Positions 1 through 7,759 of a stretch of DNA of 64,000 bases are shown here, piece after piece (position 1 is the first letter of the stretch; each line of letters opens with the position of its first letter). This stretch comes from Peribacillus sp. FSL H8-0477 (GTDB lineage Bacteria; Bacillota; Bacilli; Bacillales; DSM-1321). The stretch spans positions 868,001 to 932,000 of the forward strand of contig NZ_JBBODE010000002.1 of assembly GCF_038002765.1 (NCBI RefSeq), in the 5' to 3' direction. A program made the translations under genes and the position numbers. The notes under the pieces were generated by a model that had not been told where the DNA came from, did no database searches, and saw nothing but the letters and a program-made list of their open reading frames with translations.

Positions 1-517
1 GGTTCAAAACCTGAGACCGCACCTCGTAGCAGCGTGGCATAGCATGAAAATATCCCTACTACAGGGTACTTATCAACCGCAACCCGTTCGTCGTATAGAA
101 ATCCCGAAACCAAACGGCGGTGTTCGGTTATTGGGTATCCCTACTGTCCTAGATCGTTTCATTCAACAAGCCATTGCCCAGATATTGACCAAGATATATG
201 ATTCTTCAGAGAATAGCTATGGATTTTGCCCTAACAAACAGGGACACCAAGCCGTTCGAAAGGCAAAATCCTATATAACCGAAGGTTATACATGGGTAGT
301 AGATATGGACTTAGAGAAATTCTTCGATAAAGTGAATCATGATAAACTCATGGGAAAGCTTGAGCAGAAAATTGAAGATAAACGAGTTCTAAAACTGATT
401 CGTAGATTCCTGCAAGCAGGGATTATGATTGAAGGGCTATTCCATAAGAGTAATGAGGGAACTCCGCAAGGAGGACCCTTAAGTCCTCTATTATCTAATA
501 TCATGTTGGATGACTGA
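1..517 (+). pseudogene. Truncated group II intron reverse transcriptase (LtrA-type)
   Basis: The reading frame is open from base 2 at the window edge, so the true start lies outside; the ATG at 44 is internal. The translation carries group II intron maturase signatures: PKPNGGVRLLGIPT (RT block 1), VDMDLEKFFDKVNHD with a catalytic Asp (block 3), and TPQGGPLSPLLSN (block 4). It stops right after block 4 (IMLDD then TGA), so the YADD catalytic motif, the maturase X domain and any endonuclease domain are absent. The reverse transcriptase cannot be active. The break is abrupt and is followed by unrelated coding remnants, which indicates a deletion or recombination junction near 511-520. This is a relic of a mobile intron. 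Intron RNA domains V and VI are not visible downstream. Confidence 0.9.
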
Positions 518-521
518 ATAA

Positions 522-725
522 TTTGAAACTGCCCTGAATAAAGGAGATAACTTGGAAGGAAAAACAGTATCAGTTAAAGTAGTTGAGATTGTATCTGTTA
601 GTGCTTTTGGTTACAATATCCAGACTGGAAAGCATTTGGATTTTGTGTCAACTGACATTCCGAATCTTAAAAAAGGAGATAAAGTAATTCTTAAGGCGAA
701 GGAAGTAAAAAGTGCATTGGGCTAA
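522..725 (+). pseudogene. C-terminal remnant or small ORF, about 57-68 aa
   Basis: An open frame begins just after a TAA at 519-521. A TTG at 552 preceded by AAAGGAGATAAC could start a 57-residue protein ending LKAKEVKSALG. The frame stays open upstream of that TTG (FETALNKGDN...), directly at the end of the reverse transcriptase fragment. The sequence (GKTVSVKVVEIVSVSAFGYNIQTGKHLDF...GDKVIL) resembles the C-terminal beta-rich part of short secreted or lipoprotein-like proteins of Firmicutes; that is recollection, not a search result. The likeliest reading is that the insertion/deletion event removed the N-terminus. It could still be translated because of the ribosome site. A strong hairpin terminator follows. 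Confidence 0.45.
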
Positions 726-778
726 TTTGTCATTACTGATGAAAAGCAGTAATTTGATTAAAAAAAAAATCACCAACA

Positions 779-823
779 AAAAAACGCATACGAAATCCGT
801 AAAGGATTTCGTATGCGTTTTTT
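779..823. terminator. Perfect bidirectional intrinsic terminator
   Basis: CGCATACGAAATCC pairs with GGATTTCGTATGCG around the loop GTAAA. The stem is flanked by A6 on the left and T6 on the right, so it can terminate transcription on either strand. It probably belonged to the gene whose remnant ends at 725. Confidence 0.85.
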
Positions 824-825
824 GT

Positions 826-1102
826 AGAAAAGAACCTTGATAAGAATGAAATTCCCTGACCTGACCATTACTATTATGGTGGAGCAAGGCCTCAATCAAA
901 AATTGTTTCTATTAAAAATCGATTAGAGTTAAAAGACATGCTTCAACTCCTTGAGGTAAATGTATTGAATTTGAAGATCCAGATAAGAGATTGAACGAAT
1001 CATTAATGGATATTTTTGATGAAATAATGAAAATTATGGGTGCCGTTGATTGAAGTAACCTTTCTGATGAGCTAATATATCGTAAACCATACAATGAGGT
1101 CA
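826..1102 (+). pseudogene. Decayed coding scraps
   Basis: Short in-frame pieces can be read on the plus strand. About 870-975 gives YYGGARPQSKIVSIKNRL followed by ELKDMLQLLE. About 961-1053, in another frame, gives CIEFEDPDKRLNESLMDIFD then EIMKIMGAVD and a stop. Joining them needs a frameshift near 955. I do not recognise the ancestral protein and see no ribosome site. This is most simply part of the same insertion-and-decay zone as its neighbours. Confidence 0.3.
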
Positions 1103-1368
1103 TCAACGTGAAGAGTGATTGTCCGATTCGTCATATCTATTCAGAAAAAGGTTGGTTTTATCAAATGGTACAGTATCGTAATCATTTTAGAGGAATAGAA
1201 AATATTCATAGCATGTCTCAGAAGAGGAACTGTTTAGACAATTGACTAATAAAATGTTTTTCGGATTGATGAAACAAGAAATGTATTCGGCTAGGCCTAT
1301 AAGAGCTTTTAAGAGCTAATACAAGAGATAGTTGAGTATATAGATGTCCAGTTGAGTATCAAATGAAG
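1103..1368 (+). mobile_element. Relic of an IS3-family (IS150-like) transposase, 3' part of orfB
   Basis: Across three frames the plus strand reads like the end of an IS3-type DDE integrase. FIHIYSEKGWFYQMVQYRNH (about 1128-1187) matches the typical HSDQGWHYQ region. MSQKRNCLDN (1213-1242) matches the conserved MSRKGNCLDNA stretch. MFFGLMKQEMYSARPI (about 1254-1300) matches ENFFGLMKQEMYYG, which normally contains the last catalytic Glu. ELIQEIVEYID (about 1315-1347) matches the following helix. Stops at about 1243 and 1318 plus frame changes make it non-functional. No terminal inverted repeats or target duplication could be identified. Confidence 0.75.
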
Positions 1369-1404
1369 AAGCTTAAATAATGAATAAGTGTATAAATGAA
1401 AAAA

Positions 1405-1428
1405 TTCGGAGTGATTCTTCACTCCGAA
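1405..1428 (-). terminator. Terminator of the coiled-coil gene
   Basis: TTCGGAGTGA and TCACTCCGAA form a 10-bp stem around TTCT. The A-rich run at 1396-1404 becomes a U tract on the minus-strand transcript, so it terminates the gene ending at 1476. Confidence 0.75.
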
Positions 1429-1475
1429 TAAAGTCTATTTATTCAATCTATAAAAGAAATGATTATGTATTCCTA

Positions 1476-2213
1476 CTATTTCTGAGAATCAGATGTTGGT
1501 TTTACAGGGGGTAATTTTCCTGGACCGCCAGGCTCAATTTCATCTAAAGTAAGTGGTGTTAGGTCTTCAATTTCCTTATCCGTTAAGGGAACATCTCCTT
1601 TAGTCTGTTTCTTTACTTGTTCGACAACAGCGCCGTGATCTGCTACTTCTTTATTGGCTTGTTGAACTTGTTTTTCTAGTTCAGCAACTAATTTATCAGC
1701 TTCTTCTGCTTTTATTTTTGCTGTTTTTATATCAGTTTCTAATGCTGCTATTTTTCCATTAGCTGTAGCAAGTTCGGCTGCTTTTTGGTCATATTCTGCT
1801 GTTTTAGCAACAAGAGCGGCTTTGGTAACTGCTAATTCTTCTTTTGATTTGTTTAAATTTATTGTTAATTTTTCGATCTCTGATTGTAACATAGCTACAT
1901 CTTTTGTAAGACTTTCTTTTTCGTAAGTCAAATCATAAACTCGCGATTCTAAATCAGCAATCGTTTCATTCTTTGTTTCAATCAATGTATTTGCATTAGC
2001 GATTTTAATGTTAGCTGTAGTCTTTAAAAGACCAAATTGTTGGAGGAGAGAACCTTCGTTTTTTTCGTAGTTTGCTAGTTTAATTCCTGCTTCTTTAACA
2101 AAAGTTGATGCTTGTTGAAGGGTGCTTGTACCAGTAAATAAAAGTCCTGCCCCGCCTAAAGTAAATCCTCCAGCTAAAACACCTATTGCTATCTTACTTG
2201 TAAGTAATCCCAT
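1476..2213 (-). CDS. Membrane-anchored or secreted coiled-coil protein, unknown function
   Basis: This 245-residue protein is not one I can name. Its N-terminus (about residues 2-30, LLTSKIAIGVLAGGF onward, Gly and Ala rich) is a hydrophobic anchor or uncleaved signal. Residues about 60-200 are charged and heptad-like, with Lys, Glu, Ala, Leu and Asn in long helix-forming blocks and no Cys, predicting an extended coiled coil. The tail is proline rich (EPGGPGKLPPVKP). I prefer the ATG at 2213 because AGGAG sits 9 bases before it; an ATG at 2222 abuts the ribosome site directly. It lies between IS and intron relics and the conserved backbone, so it may be accessory. No enzymatic motif is visible; a spacer, surface or phage-exclusion role would be speculation. 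Confidence 0.7.
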   Translation of the reverse strand: MGLLTSKIAIGVLAGGFTLGGAGLLFTGTSTLQQASTFVKEAGIKLANYEKNEGSLLQQFGLLKTTANIKIANANTLIETKNETIADLESRVYDLTYEKESLTKDVAMLQSEIEKLTINLNKSKEELAVTKAALVAKTAEYDQKAAELATANGKIAALETDIKTAKIKAEEADKLVAELEKQVQQANKEVADHGAVVEQVKKQTKGDVPLTDKEIEDLTPLTLDEIEPGGPGKLPPVKPTSDSQK

Positions 2214-2770
2214 TAATTTCATCTCCTAATCTTGTTTTATAAATGCGTATAATATACAGAATGTTCGCTTCATCTATGTATGCAATTTTTTACATCCAAC
2301 CACCTCCTTTAATGTATAAATAACCAACGATTGATCTTACTATTCTTTTTCTCTTTAATTGTCCGCGTTGTAGATAATCCTCAAATACTAACAAAGTATT
2401 TTATATTTAGTGATTCAACTGTTATTGCTAGTTTCTCGTAAAACAAGTTCTTAATAGAGAACAACGAGACAAGTTCGTATTAGTCTAATTACTAAAGGAG
2501 TGAAGATATGAGTGCATAACTCCATGAATTAATATCCTTTTTATACCAATAGGTAGATTTTATTTCTTTATAAAGAACAAGTCAAGCGTTTTTAAGAATG
2601 TTTTGATAGAATTTTAGAAAGGTAATAATCTGGAACATTTAAGGTAACCAAGATTATTGTGAAAAAAGATAGGTTTGAACCTAGCCTATAGAAAACTTAA
2701 AATTGTGAAGAAGTGGAAAATAACCAGGAGGGTAAAGTTAAAACAGGCTCAACCAACTAGATGCCATTTC
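2214..2770. other. Gene-poor stretch with decayed start signals
   Basis: About 560 bases without a credible gene. On the minus strand AAAGGAGG (2303-2310) is followed 7 bases later by ATG and immediately by TAA (2295-2290). On the plus strand AAAGGAGTGAAGAT precedes ATG at 2508 with a stop after three codons. A 67-codon plus-strand ORF at 2675-2878 runs into the next gene's terminator and has no support. The rest is AT-rich and unremarkable. Confidence 0.5.
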
Positions 2771-2774
2771 AAAA

Positions 2775-2822
2775 AGGCAGCCCACCAGGTCCCCAAGACC
2801 CAACAAGCTGCCTGTTTTTTTA
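2775..2822. terminator. Bidirectional terminator after the stress dehydrogenase gene
   Basis: AGGCAGC (2775-2781) pairs with GCTGCCT (2807-2813), with A5 to the left and T8 to the right. The loop of about 25 bases is long. It serves the minus-strand gene ending at 2824 and possibly anything entering from the left. Confidence 0.65.
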
Positions 2823-2823
2823 T

Positions 2824-3696
2824 TTACCCATTCACAACAGTTCCGCCATTGACATGTATAACTTGTCCGCTGACATAGGATGCGTCTTCACTTGCTAGGT
2901 ATACGTAGGCTCCTGCTAGTTCCTCAGGCTGTCCTGCGCGTCCCATTGGGGTGTTTGTGCCAAACTTGGCTACTTCTTCGTCTGAGAAGGATGCAGGGAT
3001 GAGTGGGGTCCAGATTGGGCCTGGTGCGACTCCGTTTACACGAATGCCATCTTTGGATATGGAGTTGGAGAGGGCTCGTGTGAAGGAGAGGATGGCCCCT
3101 TTGGTTGACGAATAATCGATTAGGGTTGGATTTCCTTGATACGCTGTGATTGATGTTGTATTGATGATGCTGCTTCCTTTTTTTAGATGTGGTAATGCTG
3201 CTTTGGTTAGATAGAACATGGAGAAGATATTCGTTCTAAATGTTTTTTCTAGTTGTTCAGCAGTAATATCAGTCAGGCTTTGCTGTACATGCTGTTCAGC
3301 TGCGTTATTGACTAGGATATCCAGTGATCCAAAGGTTTCTATGGTTTGCTTAATTACGTCCTGACAGAAGGTTTCATCACCGATGTCTCCGGCTAATAGT
3401 AAGCATTTTTGCCCTTCTTTTTCGACTAATTCCTTTGTTGTCTTAGCATCTTCGTGTTCATCTAAATAAACGATGGCAACATCTGCGCCTTCTTTTGCAT
3501 AGTAGATTGCCACGGATTTACCAATCCCGCTGTCGCCGCCAGTTATAATGGCGGTTTTTCCTTTTAATTTACCGCTGCCCTTGTAGGATTCTCTGACAGA
3601 ATCTGGTTCAGGAGTCATTTTGGTTTCAGTACCCGGTTGATGTTCTTGATGTTGTGGTGGAAAACCTTGTTTATCTTGTTTTTGATTGCTACTCAT
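2824..3696 (-). CDS. SDR-family oxidoreductase, general stress protein 39 / YhxD-like
   Basis: A short-chain dehydrogenase of 290 residues. The classic order is visible: a long polar N-terminal extension (residues 1-40, rich in Gln, His and Pro), the NAD(P) site TGGDSGIG (52-59), NNAA (130-133), catalytic Ser about 182 and Tyr195-x-x-x-Lys199 (YSSTK), then a C-terminal NGG segment. The polar extension is typical of the Gsp39/YdaD/YhxD subgroup, which is sigma-B linked in Bacillus subtilis; the substrate is unknown. The start at 3696 follows GGAGGG by 7 bases; an upstream TTG at 3711 lies before this ribosome site and is unlikely. It is monocistronic and ends in a hairpin. Confidence 0.88.
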   Translation of the reverse strand: MSSNQKQDKQGFPPQHQEHQPGTETKMTPEPDSVRESYKGSGKLKGKTAIITGGDSGIGKSVAIYYAKEGADVAIVYLDEHEDAKTTKELVEKEGQKCLLLAGDIGDETFCQDVIKQTIETFGSLDILVNNAAEQHVQQSLTDITAEQLEKTFRTNIFSMFYLTKAALPHLKKGSSIINTTSITAYQGNPTLIDYSSTKGAILSFTRALSNSISKDGIRVNGVAPGPIWTPLIPASFSDEEVAKFGTNTPMGRAGQPEELAGAYVYLASEDASYVSGQVIHVNGGTVVNG

Positions 3697-3822
3697 ACAT
3701 AATCCCTCCAATTTTTTGTCTATATTTTGTTATTCCTCACTCTTGAAAAAATAAAACATGGAAATACCTAGATAATGAAAAAAAGTTAGAAGGGTAGTCT
3801 ATTCATGACATCAAAATAAAAA

Positions 3823-3847
3823 AATCTCCATGCTTGGCATGGAGATT
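3823..3847 (-). terminator. Terminator of yajQ-type gene
   Basis: AATCTCCATGC and GCATGGAGATT form a perfect 11-bp stem around TTG. A-rich sequence on the left gives the U tract on the minus strand. Confidence 0.85.
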
Positions 3848-3850
3848 GCT

Positions 3851-4342
3851 TTATCTATAGTTGATAAATTGAACATCGATGGATAAGTCTGCGCCGCGAA
3901 TGGCTGCGATGGCAGCTTGCAGGTCATCACGGTTTTTTCCAGTTACCCGGATTTGATCATCTTGAATTTGGGTCTTGACTTTAATGCCGCTGTTTTTTAT
4001 GATAGTATTGATTTTTTTCGCTTGTTCTTTATCAATTCCTTGAATCAGTTTGGCACGTTGACGGACATTTCCGCCTGAAGCACCTTCGATTTTCCCATAA
4101 TCAATATTACGAATCGGGACATCACGTTTAACCAGCTTGCTGATTAAGACATCTTTCAGCTGATCTAATTTGTACTCATCATCAGAAACCAAGACAAGTT
4201 CCTCTTTGTCGAGAGTAATATCACTTTTGCTGCCTTTAAAATCATAACGTGTTTTGATTTCTTTAAGTGCCATTGTTACGGCATTGGTTACTTCTGTAAA
4301 TTCTACCTTTGAAACGACATCAAATGAATTTTCCTTACTCAT
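3851..4342 (-). CDS. yitK: YajQ-family nucleotide-binding protein (YitK)
   Basis: The 163-residue protein matches the YajQ/UPF0234 family over its full length. It opens with [13 protein letters not shown] and ends VQFINYR, with the family's conserved TRYDFKGS near residue 32 and [15 protein letters not shown] near residue 90. Family members have two ferredoxin-like domains and bind nucleotides; in some bacteria the ligand is cyclic di-GMP. The physiological role in bacilli is not settled. The start is clear (GGAGG, 6-base gap, ATG). It stands alone with its own terminator. Confidence 0.9.
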   Translation of the reverse strand: MSKENSFDVVSKVEFTEVTNAVTMALKEIKTRYDFKGSKSDITLDKEELVLVSDDEYKLDQLKDVLISKLVKRDVPIRNIDYGKIEGASGGNVRQRAKLIQGIDKEQAKKINTIIKNSGIKVKTQIQDDQIRVTGKNRDDLQAAIAAIRGADLSIDVQFINYR

Positions 4343-4428
4343 GCCTTACCTCCAGCTTTTTTTGTTTCTTTTATTATAATTAAACTATACTGTTAAAACA
4401 ACCAAAGTCATTCAACGTGCATAAAAAA

Positions 4429-4452
4429 GAAAAGCAATCGAAACTGCTTTTC
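4429..4452 (-). terminator. Terminator of degV-type gene
   Basis: GAAAAGCA and TGCTTTTC pair around an 8-base loop, preceded by A6 on the left that becomes the U tract on the minus strand. Confidence 0.65.
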
Positions 4453-4463
4453 CTGCTGTCTAT

Positions 4464-5327
4464 TTATGAGGGCGGGTTTTCATCTAAGAAGAAGATGGCG
4501 ATGGTACTTGGACCGGAATGAGCTCCGACTACGGCTCCAACGACATTAATAATGACATTTTTAGTCCCAAACTCATTTTGAATGGCTTCTTTCCATTCTA
4601 ATGCGAGTGGCAGGTCATCTCCGTGACTGATAGCAATCGTTTGTTTATCGAGATCTACTCCGCGTTCGTGCATTAATTCTAATGTACGTTTAACTAATTT
4701 TTTCTTGCCGCGGATTTTTTCAAGCGGAATTAGTTTTCCGTCTTCTACATGCAGCAATGGTTTAATATTTAACAAACCGCCTACAAATGCAGAAGCTTTA
4801 GAAATTCGTCCTCCGCGGGCTAAATATTCTAGATTATCCACGGTGAAAAAATGAACCATATGCTGTGCATGATACGCAGCAGCGCGGCTAATGGTTTCTT
4901 TATCGGCACCAGCAGCGGCTAATTCGACCGCTTTCATGACTACAAGTCCTTGACCAAGTGATGCGCATTTCGTATCAATGATATCCAAGTCCAAGTCCGG
5001 ATAGGTTTCCTTAACTTGGTTGTACACCATAACAGCCATTTGGTAGGTGCCTGAGAGTTCAGAAGAGAAAGCAATATAAACGGCCTGCTTCTTTTCAATC
5101 GCAAGTTGAGTAAACAGCTGGGTAACATATTCTGGTGAAGCCTGAGATGTTTTAGGAGCTTTTCCTTCGCGCATTGCTTGATATACTTCAGCCGGCTGAA
5201 TCGTCTGCAAGTCTTCATAGTTGTCCCCATCTAAATGAACTTGAAGCGGGATAAATGAAACCTTATTTTCTTTATAGTAAGACAGCGGCAAATCACATGC
5301 ACTGTCAGCTATGATGGTAACGCTCAT
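4464..5327 (-). CDS. yitS: DegV-family fatty-acid-binding protein (YitS-like)
   Basis: A 287-residue DegV protein. The N-terminal motif ADSACDLP, TSQASPEY near residue 60, FSSELSGTYQ near residue 87 and C-terminal HSGPSTIAIFF are family hallmarks; the Ser/Thr residues hold a fatty acid carboxylate. DegV proteins act as FakB-type subunits that present fatty acids to the kinase FakA for phosphorylation. Which lipid this paralogue prefers cannot be read from the sequence. In B. subtilis yitS sits next to yitT, as here, but divergently transcribed. The start has AGGTG before ATG. Confidence 0.88.
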   Translation of the reverse strand: MSVTIIADSACDLPLSYYKENKVSFIPLQVHLDGDNYEDLQTIQPAEVYQAMREGKAPKTSQASPEYVTQLFTQLAIEKKQAVYIAFSSELSGTYQMAVMVYNQVKETYPDLDLDIIDTKCASLGQGLVVMKAVELAAAGADKETISRAAAYHAQHMVHFFTVDNLEYLARGGRISKASAFVGGLLNIKPLLHVEDGKLIPLEKIRGKKKLVKRTLELMHERGVDLDKQTIAISHGDDLPLALEWKEAIQNEFGTKNVIINVVGAVVGAHSGPSTIAIFFLDENPPS

Positions 5328-5479
5328 AGCTACACCTGCTTTCCTATATTAGATATAAAATAATTACTATAAGTAAGTGTAGCACGACAATGAAAAAATA
5401 CAATCCTATTCTCGTGTATAAGTTTATGATGATAGGGTAATAAGATAACAGGACACACCTTAGAATGGAGACAGATTAA

Positions 5480-6322
5480 ATGTATATGATGGAAACGAAA
5501 AAAATGATTGTTGTCGTTATCGGTGCTTTTTTAAATGCGCTGGCAATGAATTTATTCTTAATCCCAGCTAATATCTATGCAAGCGGCTTTACTGGTTTGG
5601 CACAACTACTGTCAAGATTGGTTGGATCCTTTGCACCTTTTAACATTTCAACCGGTATTTTATTATTTATCTTAAATATCCCCGTAACGATTATAGCATG
5701 GAGGAAAGTAGGAAAGTCATTCACTTTTTATAGTTTTCTAAGTGTTATTCTAATGAGTGTATTCCTTGAAATGATTCCTATCGTTCATGTTTCCCCAGAT
5801 ATTCTGTTGAATGCCGTATTTGGTGGTGTGATTGCTGCTGTAGGTGTAGGGATTACGTTGAAATACGGTGCTTCTACTGGCGGGATGGACATTATTGCGA
5901 TGCTTCTTTCACGAATGAAGGATCGACCTGTTGGTACGTACCTATTTGCCCTAAATGGAATTATTATTGTGACAGCAGGCTATATTTATGGACCTGAAAA
6001 AGCATTGTATACCATTGTCACACTTTACACCTCGACTAGGGTAATTGATGCGATTCATACGCGTCATGAAAAATTAACGGTGATGATTATTACGAAAAAA
6101 GCCGACGAATTGAAGCAAGCCATACATAGCAAGCTGGTTCGTGGAATTACGTCCCTTCCTGCTAAAGGCGGATTCACAAATGAAAATAAAGAAATGCTGA
6201 TGATTGTGATTACACGGTATGAATTATATGAACTAGAGAAGGTTATCCAACAAACTGATTCACAAGCATTTACCAATATTGTAGAAACTGCACATGTATT
6301 TGGAATGTTTCGTAAGGATTGA
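5480..6322 (+). CDS. yitT: YitT-family membrane protein
   Basis: A 280-residue integral membrane protein with about five hydrophobic segments in residues 5-170 (IVVVIGAFLNALAMNLFLIP onward) and a soluble C-terminal DUF2179 domain (about 195-280, ending VVETAHVFGMF-like). The family is widespread in Firmicutes; transport is suspected but the substrate is unknown. The start is supported by GGAG nine bases upstream. It lies beside yitS as in B. subtilis and ends in a strong bidirectional hairpin shared with the convergent yitR-like gene. Confidence 0.85.
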   Translation: MYMMETKKMIVVVIGAFLNALAMNLFLIPANIYASGFTGLAQLLSRLVGSFAPFNISTGILLFILNIPVTIIAWRKVGKSFTFYSFLSVILMSVFLEMIPIVHVSPDILLNAVFGGVIAAVGVGITLKYGASTGGMDIIAMLLSRMKDRPVGTYLFALNGIIIVTAGYIYGPEKALYTIVTLYTSTRVIDAIHTRHEKLTVMIITKKADELKQAIHSKLVRGITSLPAKGGFTNENKEMLMIVITRYELYELEKVIQQTDSQAFTNIVETAHVFGMFRKD

Positions 6323-6323
6323 C

Positions 6324-6358
6324 AAAAGGCCTCTATCCGAAATGGATAGAGGCCTTTT
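6324..6358. terminator. Bidirectional terminator between yitT and yitR-like gene
   Basis: A perfect 15-bp stem, AAAAGGCCTCTATCC with GGATAGAGGCCTTTT, around GAAAT. A and T runs on both sides suit termination from either direction. Confidence 0.92.
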
Positions 6359-6361
6359 TGG

Positions 6362-6565
6362 TTATTTCTTTCTATATTTCGAGCTTTCTAAATCAGACTG
6401 CAGTTCACTCAGCTGTTCCCTTTCGGCATCCGTAGAATTAGCGAAGGCCGATGAAAGTGCGTTTTGAGCAGTTTCCATCATTTCTTCGTCCGATTTGGAT
6501 GAATGGTGTCCGTGAAGGGCTTCATCGACGAAATCACGGGCTTGTTGAAATAATTTATTTCCCAT
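6362..6565 (-). CDS. yitR: DUF3813-family small protein (YitR-like)
   Basis: A 67-residue helical, charged protein starting MGNKLFQQARDFVDEA and containing NALSSAFANSTDAEREQL, the conserved centre of the DUF3813/YitR family. No signal peptide or membrane segment is present. Function is unknown. Its ATG overlaps the stop of the upstream small gene by one base (TAATG), which implies translational coupling of the two. Confidence 0.8.
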   Translation of the reverse strand: MGNKLFQQARDFVDEALHGHHSSKSDEEMMETAQNALSSAFANSTDAEREQLSELQSDLESSKYRKK

Positions 6566-6717
6566 TAAAAGCCGCCATAGCTTTGTTCAGACATAACCTG
6601 CAGTCGTTTTTCTTCTGCTTCAGCATACGTAGAATGATAAGGAATTCGTTCAGCGTGCTGTGCAATAGCATTTTTCCCTTGTTGCACAAACCGTTTGGAC
6701 TTATTTCTTTTACCCAT
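6565..6717 (-). CDS. Small basic hypothetical protein
   Basis: A 50-residue protein starting MGKRNKSKRFVQQGKN, strongly basic at the N-terminus and acidic to neutral later (AEAEEKRLQV). I chose the ATG at 6717 because GGAGG lies 8 bases upstream; an open extension to 6747 precedes that ribosome site. It is translationally coupled to the yitR-like gene. I do not recognise a family; size and composition suggest a small cytosolic or spore-associated protein. Confidence 0.7.
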   Translation of the reverse strand: MGKRNKSKRFVQQGKNAIAQHAERIPYHSTYAEAEEKRLQVMSEQSYGGF

Positions 6718-6797
6718 TCGTACCGCCTCCGCATTTGTTATTGACACGTGTTTCGGTGTCTAGATTAGTTTAGCCAAGAGTCTAAAACTTACTATCC

Positions 6798-7619
6798 TTA
6801 AAATTTGGTCTTTATGTTGAACTTTTCCTGAAGGAATAATGCAATCCCGTCTTCTTCATTGGTTAAAGTAACTTCATTCGCTACATTTTTTAATTGATCA
6901 ATGGCATTGCCCATTGCTACGCCTGTTCCTGCGTATTCAAGCATCTCTAAATCATTGTCTTCATCACCGAATGCAATGATACGTTCCACAGGAACATTCA
7001 GGTGCTGTGCCACTCGTTTAATGCCTACAGCTTTATTTAACCCTGTCTTAACCATTTCGATGACATGGAATGGATCAGCCCAGCGGCGATGATCAATAAC
7101 CTCTGCGTGAACATCAGATAGATGCTGGCGAATGTCATCAACATGTTGTTGATCCGTATGAATGAGCATGCTAGTAGGGGAAGCGGTAAGGAAATTACGT
7201 AAATCGCCTGTTGTCACTTTAGGAGACCCGACTTGCATGAGATTAATTAACTTTTCATCATGATAATGGAAATAAACATCATCCTGAATTTCAGCAATGA
7301 TATTGTGGTATTGGAAATTTTGCAGCGCTTCAACAATTTCTTTTGCCACTTTCATATCCATTGGAGAGTGATACGTCCCCCAGCTCTTATTACGAGGATG
7401 ATGAACGAACGCTCCGTTAAAGTTAACAATTGGTGTTTGCAGACCTAGTTCATGATAATACATTTCACTGGAGCGATATGGCCGACCTGTGGCAATCATC
7501 ACCTCATGGCCGTTTTCTTTTAGATGCATTAAGGTTTTTTTAGTGCGCTCTGATATGGCTTTCTCATCAGTAAGCAATGTTCCGTCTAAATCTAAAACAA
7601 TTAAATGTTTTTCTGCCAT
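6798..7619 (-). CDS. yitU: Cof-type HAD-superfamily phosphatase (YitU-like)
   Basis: A 273-residue HAD hydrolase of the Cof/IIB type. Motif I DLDGTLLTDEK (nucleophile Asp near residue 10), motif II ATGRP near 43, a large cap domain, Lys in motif III near 197 and motif IV GDEDNDLEML near 220 are all present. Such enzymes dephosphorylate sugar phosphates or flavin intermediates; the B. subtilis YitU protein has been linked to FMN-precursor dephosphorylation, but the substrate here is inferred. ATG has an AAGGTG site. Confidence 0.88.
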   Translation of the reverse strand: MAEKHLIVLDLDGTLLTDEKAISERTKKTLMHLKENGHEVMIATGRPYRSSEMYYHELGLQTPIVNFNGAFVHHPRNKSWGTYHSPMDMKVAKEIVEALQNFQYHNIIAEIQDDVYFHYHDEKLINLMQVGSPKVTTGDLRNFLTASPTSMLIHTDQQHVDDIRQHLSDVHAEVIDHRRWADPFHVIEMVKTGLNKAVGIKRVAQHLNVPVERIIAFGDEDNDLEMLEYAGTGVAMGNAIDQLKNVANEVTLTNEEDGIALFLQEKFNIKTKF

Positions 7620-7759
7620 TGTTTGTCACCTTCAGTTCTTTTGTTTGTGTTGATGTCTTAATAGTAACGTATTGTCAGACAATGTTAAATCTTTTTCATT
7701 AGGTGGTATTCAGGTATAGTGATATTATTCAAATATATGAAATGACTGGGGGAAATTCT

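Noticed and set aside
648-1106. Minus-strand ORFs of 83 and 64 codons
   Set aside because: They are antisense to plus-strand remnants and contain the terminator hairpin; no start signals.
2675-2878. 67-codon plus-strand ORF
   Set aside because: It runs through a terminator into the opposite gene and has no ribosome site or recognisable sequence.
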